DNA of 18,344 bases from the NCBI GenBank assembly GCA_017608725.1, contig JAFCFG010000005.1, forward strand, positions 1 through 18,344, read 5' to 3'. The translations under genes were made by a program, and so were the position numbers. The notes under the pieces are model-generated. The model had not been told where the DNA came from. It worked only from the letters and a program-made list of their open reading frames with translations, and ran no database searches. The DNA is from Candidatus Iainarchaeum sp. (lineage in GTDB: Archaea; Iainarchaeota; Iainarchaeia; Iainarchaeales; GCA-2688035). Shown here piece after piece: positions 12,782-18,344 of this stretch; the first letter of the stretch is position 1; every line of letters starts with the position of its first letter.

Positions 12782-12956
12782 CCTAAAATTGGACTTGGAT
12801 GACCAACAGAGAAAGAAGTTTGAGCGCCATTTTAAAGAGTTTGCTAATGGGGTGAACAAGGCTATTGAACTTATTTATCGTGTAAGTAATGAGCAGCAAG
12901 ATCAAAAGCAAAGTATAAAGTTCGGAACTCTGCATATAAGGCAGGTATTTTATCGC
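12753..12956 (+). pseudogene. TnpB-like N-terminal fragment (IS605/IS1341 OrfB)
   Basis: A frame from ATG 12753 reads MEVDSVKSVSLKLDLDDQQR, then KKFERHFKEFANGVNKAIEL, then IKFGTLHIRQVFYRLM. This resembles the start of TnpB-family RNA-guided nucleases (strand with K-x-K-L, helix with F-x-x-x-V-N-x-x-I, then LH-x-x-x-Y-x-R-L). After about 67 residues the frame enters the 3' end of bud32 on the opposite strand, so the remaining 300 or more residues, including the RuvC-like centre and zinc finger, are gone. It overlaps the last 29 bases of the methyltransferase gene in another frame. Weak AAGGCGAG upstream. I take it as a remnant cut by a deletion at about 12940-12957. A small independent protein is the alternative. 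Confidence 0.6.
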
Positions 12957-13559
12957 CTAATGGTACCTGGCCCTTTGTTCCACTTTCCTCATCTGTGCTG
13001 CAACAGCCCTGTCTCCCTTTCCCTGTAAATAGCCTTCAATAATCATTTCCCATCCCTTTGGCATAAGGTTGCAGTGTGTTGCCTCAAAGGTTTTTTTGAA
13101 AACAAGCAGGTCAACAGCCTTGTCTTCCAGCTTTCTGCTGTGAAATCCAAGGCCAAAGTCAATGAAGTACAACTCCTTGCCCTGCAGCATTATATTACTA
13201 GTGGTTAAATCACCGTGCACCAGTCCATTTTCATGCATTAGTGCAATTGCCTTTCCAATTTCCTTGCACAGGTTCAAATTCTTGTCATTCAACACATCCT
13301 TTATTCTACTGCCCTCAATGAATTCCATTAATATTTCGCTTTTTTCCCTGTCAACCCCATAAATTTTTGGCGTGCTTACCCCAAACTTTCTTGCCTTCAC
13401 CAAAAGATTGCCCTCCAAAGTAGTTCTCTCCTTGCGAAGCTTGTCATCAAGTTCCCTGCACCTGTAATCCTTCTCAATCCTCTGCTTCAGCAGCGCATCC
13501 TTTCCAGAATGCTTTGTTTTGAACAGCTTTGCCTCTGCCCCCTGCCTTATGAGTTGCAT
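12957..13559 (-). CDS. bud32: Bud32/PRPK KEOPS kinase-ATPase
   Basis: 200 residues, a small stand-alone form of the KEOPS subunit that stimulates Kae1 in making threonylcarbamoyl-adenosine (t6A37) of tRNA. Marks: GAEA (7-10), Lys25 in LLKQR, KDYRCRELDDKLRKERT (30-46), HGDLTTSN (115-122) with catalytic Asp, IDFGLGFHS (133-141) with the metal Asp, EDKAVDLLV, and the basic end QRARYH corresponding to the usual R-G-R-Y tail. Thirteen bases behind valS in one operon. In many archaea it is fused to Kae1; here it is not, and Kae1 is not in the window. The island ends directly at its stop codon. Confidence 0.95.
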   Translation of the reverse strand: MQLIRQGAEAKLFKTKHSGKDALLKQRIEKDYRCRELDDKLRKERTTLEGNLLVKARKFGVSTPKIYGVDREKSEILMEFIEGSRIKDVLNDKNLNLCKEIGKAIALMHENGLVHGDLTTSNIMLQGKELYFIDFGLGFHSRKLEDKAVDLLVFKKTFEATHCNLMPKGWEMIIEGYLQGKGDRAVAAQMRKVEQRARYH

Positions 13560-13572
13560 TAAAACCAGCCTC

Positions 13573-15963
13573 TTAAAACTCTAGTTTGACAGATACTTCC
13601 TCTCCCTTCCTTGCCTCTATTGCCTGAACAGCCATTGTTCTCTTGATTGTAGGTTCAGCCAACTTAAATTTCTGCAAATCAGTAACAGTTACTACAGCTC
13701 TCTTAACTACTGCATTCAGCGGCTTCTTTGCTGCCGTCTTTTTCTTCCTCATTTCCGCAATAACAGCGTTAATAATCTCGCCAAGCTCCTCTGCCTTTTC
13801 ATCAATCATCTTTTCATCTGCCATTGGCCACTGCTCAAGATGAATGCTTTTCCCCTTCAACCTCTTTCTGAACCTTGTTTGCGCAACCTCCTCTGTTGTG
13901 TGGGGCAAAAAAGGGGAGAGCATTAGCAAGCAATTCCACAAAACCTCTTGCAAAACGGCTGCAGCAATCTTCCTGCCCTTGTCCTTTTTATTGTAGACCC
14001 TTGTTTTCACTTCCTCAATGTAAAAATCAGCAAACTCCAGCCAAAAGAAGTTCCTAACACTGTTCAAACCCTTGCTGAATTCATATCTGTCAAATGCTTC
14101 TGTTGATTCCTTAATCAGCCTGTTCAATTTGCTTAGAATTGCCCTGTCCTCTGGCTCCAAACCCTTGCTATTAATCTTCCCCAGCTTAACCCCCTTTGTC
14201 ACTATTTCAACAAACCTGCTTGCGTTTAAGATTTTTGTAATGAACTTCTTGCCTGCAACCATTTCCTTTTCCATGAATGGAATGTCCTCCCCCAAAACAG
14301 GCAGGCCAGCCCAATACCTCAGGGCATCTGCGCAGTATTTCTCTACCATTTCCTCCGGCCTTATCACATTGCCCAAGCTCTTGCTCATTTTCTTTCCTTT
14401 CGGGTCAAGGGTCCAGCCATTGATTGTAATTGTTTTCCAAGGCAGCTTTCTTTGGTGGAACAATCCCTTTACAATTGTGTTGAATGCCCACAATGCAATG
14501 ATATCGTGGCCCTGTGGCCTTAAATCCATTGGAAACATCTTTTTGAAGAAAGCCTTGTCCTCAAGCCACTTGCAGTTAATCTGCGGTGTCAAAGAGGAGG
14601 TAAACCACGTATCAAGCGCATCCTTTTCTCCAATGAATTCTCTGCTTCCGCACTTGCACTTCTTCTTGGGCTTGTCCTTTAACGGGTCAACCGGCAGCTG
14701 TTTTTCATCAGCCAAAACAACCTCGCCGCATTTCCTGCAGTACCACACAGGAAAGGGAACACCGTAATACCTTTGCCTTGAGATGTTCCAGTCCCATTTC
14801 AACCCATTTATCCAGTTATCAAGCCTTTTCTTCATGTATTTTGGAACCCATTCCAGTTCTGCTGCCTTTGCAATGAATTCATCCCTTAAATCAAGGTAGC
14901 GTACAAACCACTGCTTTGATGTTAGGATTTCAATTGGCGTCTTGCATCTTTCATGAACATTCACCACATGCTTTATTGGTTCCTCTTTCACAAGATGCCC
15001 TGACTTTTTCAGTTCCTCTATTATTTTCTTCCTTGCCTCTTCTGTTCTCAATCCTTTCAAGATGCCTGCCTTTTCGTTGAATGTGCCGTCCTTGTTTATT
15101 ATTTCAATTACAGGCAGGTTTGTTTCAAGAATCCATGCAACATCATCCAGGTCGCCAAAAGTGCAGTGGTATACAGCGCCTGTTCCAAACTCTGGGTCAA
15201 CGTCCCTGTTTTCAAAAACCTTGACGGTTCTGCCGTTGCTGAATGGAATCTTCACTTCCTTCCCAACAAACTTTTTATACCTTTTGTCTTCCGGGTGCAC
15301 GTGAATTGCAACGCATGCAGGCATCAGCTCTGGCCTTGTGGTTGCAATACTAATCTTTTCCCCGTCAGTTGTCTCAAATTCTATATAGCAGAAGCTGCTT
15401 TCCTCTTCCCTGTCATGCAATTCTGCTTGTGCTATTGCTGTAGCGCAGCTCGGGCACCACATTGTTGGCGCTTCCCTTTGGTAAAGCCTTCCCTGCTTGA
15501 ACAGCTCAAGGAAGCTGTACTGTGCAATTCTCCTTGCTGGCCTGTCAATCGTTCTGTATAGAAGGCTCCAGTCAATGCTTAATCCAATGCTTTCAAAGGC
15601 CTTTCTCATCTTCTTTTCTTCTTCCGCTGTTTCCTTCAAAACGATTTTTATGAACTCCTTCCTGCTGAAATTCTTTTGCTTTATTCCCCTTTTCTTTTCA
15701 ACCATCAAAGCGGTTGCCAAGCCGTTGTTGTCAAACCCAAATGGGTGAAACACCTCAAAGCCAGCCATCTTCTTGTACCTAGCAATGAAATCCTGCTGGG
15801 TAAATGCAAACGCGTGCCCCATATGCATTGTCCCGGAAACTGTTGGCGGCGGCGTATCAATGCTGTACACTGGCTTTTTGCTTTTCCTGTCAAATTTGTA
15901 AATGCGGTTCTTTTCCCAGTAAGCCTGCCATTTTTCCTCAATTTTGTGCAAATCCAGCGCCAT
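13573..15963 (-). CDS. valS: Valyl-tRNA synthetase
   Basis: Class I synthetase that charges tRNA-Val and hydrolyses Thr-tRNA-Val. From ATG 15963 (MALDLHKIEEKW): TPPPTVSGTMHMGH (37-50) with the HIGH-type HMGH; an editing domain about 187-335 with ATTRPE and FGTGAVYHCTFGD; a Cys4 zinc site (CRKC and CKCG); DALDTWFTSSL; KMSKS (525-529); then the helical anticodon-binding part ending with SIHLEQWP and a short helical tail. The length of 796 is somewhat short for archaeal ValRS (usually about 860-890). The frame is open to ATG 15987, but residues before MALD are hydrophobic and unlike the family. TATA-like AGATATAAC lies at about 16008-16016. First gene of the valS-bud32 operon. Confidence 0.96.
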   Translation of the reverse strand: MALDLHKIEEKWQAYWEKNRIYKFDRKSKKPVYSIDTPPPTVSGTMHMGHAFAFTQQDFIARYKKMAGFEVFHPFGFDNNGLATALMVEKKRGIKQKNFSRKEFIKIVLKETAEEEKKMRKAFESIGLSIDWSLLYRTIDRPARRIAQYSFLELFKQGRLYQREAPTMWCPSCATAIAQAELHDREEESSFCYIEFETTDGEKISIATTRPELMPACVAIHVHPEDKRYKKFVGKEVKIPFSNGRTVKVFENRDVDPEFGTGAVYHCTFGDLDDVAWILETNLPVIEIINKDGTFNEKAGILKGLRTEEARKKIIEELKKSGHLVKEEPIKHVVNVHERCKTPIEILTSKQWFVRYLDLRDEFIAKAAELEWVPKYMKKRLDNWINGLKWDWNISRQRYYGVPFPVWYCRKCGEVVLADEKQLPVDPLKDKPKKKCKCGSREFIGEKDALDTWFTSSLTPQINCKWLEDKAFFKKMFPMDLRPQGHDIIALWAFNTIVKGLFHQRKLPWKTITINGWTLDPKGKKMSKSLGNVIRPEEMVEKYCADALRYWAGLPVLGEDIPFMEKEMVAGKKFITKILNASRFVEIVTKGVKLGKINSKGLEPEDRAILSKLNRLIKESTEAFDRYEFSKGLNSVRNFFWLEFADFYIEEVKTRVYNKKDKGRKIAAAVLQEVLWNCLLMLSPFLPHTTEEVAQTRFRKRLKGKSIHLEQWPMADEKMIDEKAEELGEIINAVIAEMRKKKTAAKKPLNAVVKRAVVTVTDLQKFKLAEPTIKRTMAVQAIEARKGEEVSVKLEF

Positions 15964-16067
15964 CTCTAAAACCATCCAAAATAGCATGATTCCCGGAATT
16001 CAATTGGTTATATCTAAGAGAAAGAAAAACAATAAAAATTAAGGTTTTTCCCCTATATATTTCTTTG

Positions 16068-16712
16068 ATGAATCTGCCAAAAATAGCCTGTTTTGTTTTT
16101 ACAATTGCAGCTGTTGCCATTGCCTTTTTTGTTTTTCCAGTGCTGCCTGCAACTGTTCCCACCCATTGGGATGCTGCTGGAGAGATTGACAGCTATGGGC
16201 CGGCTTGGATGGGCGCTTTCCTGTTTCCAGCAGTAATGGCCTTTGTTTTGCTTCTATTTGTTGTTGTTCCAAAAATAGCGGTGTTCAAGGAAAACCTTAA
16301 AGCATTTGAAAAGCAGTATTGGTTGCTTGGCTTTGCACTGCAGCTTTTCTTCCTGGTTTTTTATGGGGTAACGCTTTTGCCAAATTTCAATGTAAAATTC
16401 AATTTTTCCCTCTTGTTCACTTTGCCCCTTGCTTTTCTCTTCATTGCTCTTGGCTTATTAATGCCCTCCTTTAAGAGGAATTTCTTTGTTGGAATTAGAA
16501 CTCCCTGGACATTGGCAAGCGATGCTGTTTGGGAGAAAACACACAGGCTTGGAGGCAAACTCTTTGTTGTTTCAGGCATTCTTGCCTTGCTGCTTGCATT
16601 TTTCCCAGGATTCTCAGTGCTTTTGGCAATTGGCCCAATTTTGGCTGCTGCAACCATAGTAGTCGTTTACTCCCTCCTTTTATTCAGAAAAATGGGCAAA
16701 AGGCAGTTATAA
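16068..16712 (+). CDS. SdpI/DUF1648-family membrane protein
   Basis: 214 residues with about six membrane helices. The N-terminal DUF1648 motif is PTHWDAAGEIDSYGP (about 32-46); the C-terminal SdpI motif is VGIRTPWTLASDAVWEKTHR-x-GG (about 147-169). Bacillus SdpI protects against the SdpC toxin and, with SdpR, signals its presence; most archaeal relatives have no known toxin partner, and none is seen here. The TTG at 16065 gives one extra Met; ATG 16068 is more natural. No Shine-Dalgarno. AATAAAAATT at 16031-16040, about 30 bases upstream, fits a leaderless start; TATATAT at 16054 is too close. Monocistronic and convergent with dnaJ. Confidence 0.88.
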   Translation: MNLPKIACFVFTIAAVAIAFFVFPVLPATVPTHWDAAGEIDSYGPAWMGAFLFPAVMAFVLLLFVVVPKIAVFKENLKAFEKQYWLLGFALQLFFLVFYGVTLLPNFNVKFNFSLLFTLPLAFLFIALGLLMPSFKRNFFVGIRTPWTLASDAVWEKTHRLGGKLFVVSGILALLLAFFPGFSVLLAIGPILAAATIVVVYSLLLFRKMGKRQL

Positions 16713-16780
16713 TCTTGTTTATTCCGCTGGACTTTGGCGGTTCTTTGCAGTCCTGCGGCTGGTTTTCTGCTTTATAAATT
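16713..16780. terminator. Convergent spacer with small GC stem
   Basis: Between the ends of the SdpI-like gene and dnaJ. CCGC / GCGG closes a small hairpin just beyond the plus-strand stop, followed by a second GC-rich stretch and TTTT tracts. A bidirectional terminator is likely but weakly supported. Confidence 0.3.
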
Positions 16781-17914
16781 TTACTTACGTTTTTTTCTGA
16801 ACCTGTCAAAGAAGCTGCTTCTTTCCTTTTTAAGTTTTTCCTCCTTTGCGATTTCCTCAAGAAGCTCTCTCTGCTTTTTGCTCAGCTTGCTTGGGGTCTG
16901 CACAATAACTTTAACGTACTCGTCCCCAAAGCCACTGCCTTGCAGTTCCTTCACACCCTTTCCCCTCAGCCTGAAGATAGTTCCAGTTTGCGTTCCTGCT
17001 GGCACTTTAATCGTTGCTTCTCCCTTTAGTGTTGGAACATCAAGCTTTGTTCCAAGCGCAGCTTCAGCAAAAGAGATTGGCACCTCTGCAAAGATGTCTG
17101 CTCCGTCCCTTTTGAATATTTCGTGCTCTTCAACAAAGACAACAACGAACAGGTCTCCTGCTTTACCGCCGTTTAAGCCAGCGTTTCCCTCCCCACTCAA
17201 ACGTAAATGGTTTCCATTGTTTATTCCGGCAGGGATTTTTACCTTAATTGTTCTCCTTTCCCTTACTCTGCCCTTTCCCCTGCATTTCCTGCAAACGTTC
17301 TTAATGGTTCTGCCTGTTCCACTGCACTTTCCGCAGCTTGTTTGGGTTGTAAACATTCCAAAGGGCGTTCTCCTTGTATTTCTTATGATGCCGTTTCCCC
17401 CGCACTGGCTGCATTCCTCCTCTCCTTGGCCGCCTATTCCCCGGCATTTTTCACATTCTTCAATTCTCTCAACCTGGACTGTTTTCTCTGTTCCAAAGGC
17501 CGCTTCCTCAAAGCTAATGCTCAAATCAACTCTCAAATTGCTTCCTTGCCTTGGCCCTGTTCTTCCCTGTCCAAAAGCCTCCTTGAACAGGTCCCCAAAA
17601 CTGGAGCCGCCAAAGCTTTCAAATATGTCGGAGAAATCAAAGTCAAAGCCCCTTGCGCCAAATCCCCTAAATCCCCGGAATCCTTGGAAGCCCTCTGCCG
17701 CGTGCCCAAACTGGTCATAGTTCTGCTTTTTCTGCGGGTCGGACAAGACCTGGTATGCTTCAAGAATCTCCTTGAATTTCTCTTCTGCTCCGGCTTCCTT
17801 GTTCAAATCAGGGTGGTATTTCTTTGCCAGTTCCTTGTATGCTTTCTTTACCTCGTCAACCGAAGCACCTTTCTTCAGGCCAAGTACATCATAGTAATCG
17901 CGTTTTTCTGGCAT
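16781..17914 (-). CDS. dnaJ: Chaperone DnaJ (type I Hsp40)
   Basis: 377 residues. Stimulates the DnaK ATPase and delivers unfolded clients. J domain 5-70 with HPD at 34-36; Gly/Phe-rich linker about 71-120 with GFRGF repeats; four zinc-finger repeats CEKCRGIG (154-161), CSQCGGNG (168-175), CGKCSGTG (194-201) and CRKCRGKG (208-215); C-terminal substrate-binding domains with DLFVVVFVEEHEIFKRDGAD; and a Lys/Arg-rich tail. All key residues are present. 63 bases behind dnaK. The ATG lacks a Shine-Dalgarno, and CCCTTTTTAATTTC (about 17946-17957) could be its own promoter, so it may be transcribed both with dnaK and alone. DnaK/DnaJ in archaea are of bacterial origin. Confidence 0.97.
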   Translation of the reverse strand: MPEKRDYYDVLGLKKGASVDEVKKAYKELAKKYHPDLNKEAGAEEKFKEILEAYQVLSDPQKKQNYDQFGHAAEGFQGFRGFRGFGARGFDFDFSDIFESFGGSSFGDLFKEAFGQGRTGPRQGSNLRVDLSISFEEAAFGTEKTVQVERIEECEKCRGIGGQGEEECSQCGGNGIIRNTRRTPFGMFTTQTSCGKCSGTGRTIKNVCRKCRGKGRVRERRTIKVKIPAGINNGNHLRLSGEGNAGLNGGKAGDLFVVVFVEEHEIFKRDGADIFAEVPISFAEAALGTKLDVPTLKGEATIKVPAGTQTGTIFRLRGKGVKELQGSGFGDEYVKVIVQTPSKLSKKQRELLEEIAKEEKLKKERSSFFDRFRKKRK

Positions 17915-17977
17915 GCTAAATCAGTAAACATTAAATTGAAAAAAGAAATTAAAAAGGGGGTTTTCCAGGTTTTTTGT
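17915..17977 (-). promoter_or_regulatory. dnaK-dnaJ spacer with possible dnaJ promoter
   Basis: CCCTTTTTAATTTC on the minus strand lies about 35-45 bases before the dnaJ ATG and resembles a BRE/TATA pair. The T-tracts around it could also terminate dnaK transcripts in part. Confidence 0.3.
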
Positions 17978-18344
17978 TTACTTCTTTTCTCCAGCGTCCT
18001 TCTCTTCCTTTACTTCATAGTCTGCATCAACAACGTTTTCGTTGCCCTCAGGGCTGCCTTCTGCTCCCTTTGCCTGCTTCTTCTGTGCTTCCTGCGCTGC
18101 CTTCTGGTAGATTTCAGTTCCGATTGCCTGCATTTCCCTGCTCAGTTGCTCCATTTTTGCTTTAATCGCATTTGCGTCCTTTGGCTCCTTGCCCAAAAGC
18201 TCCTTCAATTCACCATTCAGTTTTTTCACTGAATCAAGCTTTGCCTTGTCTGCCTTGCCCTTCATTTCCTTCAGCATCTTTTCAGTGCTGTAGGTAAGGG
18301 CATCCGCTTGGTTTACTGTTTCAATCTCCTCCTTCCTTTTCTTG
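17978..18344 (-). CDS. dnaK: Chaperone DnaK (Hsp70), C-terminal part only
   Basis: The frame is open at the right edge; about 121 C-terminal residues are visible. KKRKEEIETVNQADALTYST followed by EKMLKEMKGK is the typical helical lid of Hsp70. Then come a helix with LKELLGKEPKDANAIKAKMEQ and the disordered end with NVVDADYEV, the conserved DnaK tail that helps bind clients. The nucleotide-binding and peptide-binding domains lie outside. Followed by dnaJ in the same direction. Confidence 0.95.
   Translation of the reverse strand, partial: KKRKEEIETVNQADALTYSTEKMLKEMKGKADKAKLDSVKKLNGELKELLGKEPKDANAIKAKMEQLSREMQAIGTEIYQKAAQEAQKKQAKGAEGSPEGNENVVDADYEVKEEKDAGEKK

Noticed and set aside
10465..12956. 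One composite IS605 with tnpA, cargo and tnpB
   Set aside because: tnpA has its own right-end hairpin 12 bases after its stop, and the tnpB fragment has lost most of the gene, so a single functional unit is not supported.
12957..13028. Continuation of the TnpB-like frame as protein
   Set aside because: This part is antisense to the conserved C-terminus of Bud32, so it is chance coding beyond the break.
16068..16712. SdpI-like protein as immunity gene of a local toxin system
   Set aside because: No SdpC- or SdpR-like gene adjoins it. Neighbours are valS and dnaJ.

Overview
The window looks like chromosome of a small archaeon, most likely of the DPANN type. Evidence for an archaeon: CDP-archaeol synthase (CarS), a UPF0147 protein, ribosomal protein S3Ae, an archaeal-type extended S15, stand-alone Bud32, the SecF-before-SecD order, an archaeosortase-family protein and an archaeal-type ValRS. 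DPANN is an inference from compact spacing, short versions of household proteins and frequent TTG/GTG starts; the phylum cannot be fixed from this sequence.

Layout. 1-2851 (minus): N-terminus of a probable DNA polymerase D small subunit, UPF0147, a Cys-rich exported membrane protein and a NOG1-family GTPase. 2851-3127: divergent spacer made largely of two tandem-repeat families with the same 34-bp period. 3128-5822 (plus): secF-secD. 5867-7020 (minus): carS followed by an archaeosortase-family protein. 7135-8037 (plus): SppA protease. 8076-10097 (minus): rps15, a 39-codon small ORF, rps3ae and a DUF92 membrane protein, tightly packed. About 10200-12956: an accessory island. 12957-15963 (minus): valS-bud32. 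16068-16712 (plus): SdpI-like membrane protein. 16781-18344 (minus): dnaK (3' end)-dnaJ.

The island is the unusual part. It holds an IS200-type element with an intact HUH/Y1 transposase, hairpins at both ends and a leader hairpin that buries the transposase ribosome-binding site. Next comes a divergent cassette: a 157-aa protein of unknown function on minus, facing a 49-aa ribbon-helix-helix protein (below usual gene-calling size) whose stop overlaps the start of a DNA methyltransferase gene. It ends with an N-terminal TnpB-like fragment cut off where bud32 ends. I read the cassette as a candidate restriction-modification or solitary-modification module with its own small repressor. The nuclease role of the 157-aa protein is not demonstrated by any motif I can see.

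The household genes fall into export and membrane functions (SecDF, SppA, archaeosortase, CarS, DUF92, Cys-rich protein), translation (S15, S3Ae, NOG1, ValRS, Bud32 for tRNA t6A) and folding (DnaK/DnaJ). Several start codons were moved from the longest reading frame to TTG/GTG/ATG codons with well-placed Shine-Dalgarno sequences; each entry gives the reason.
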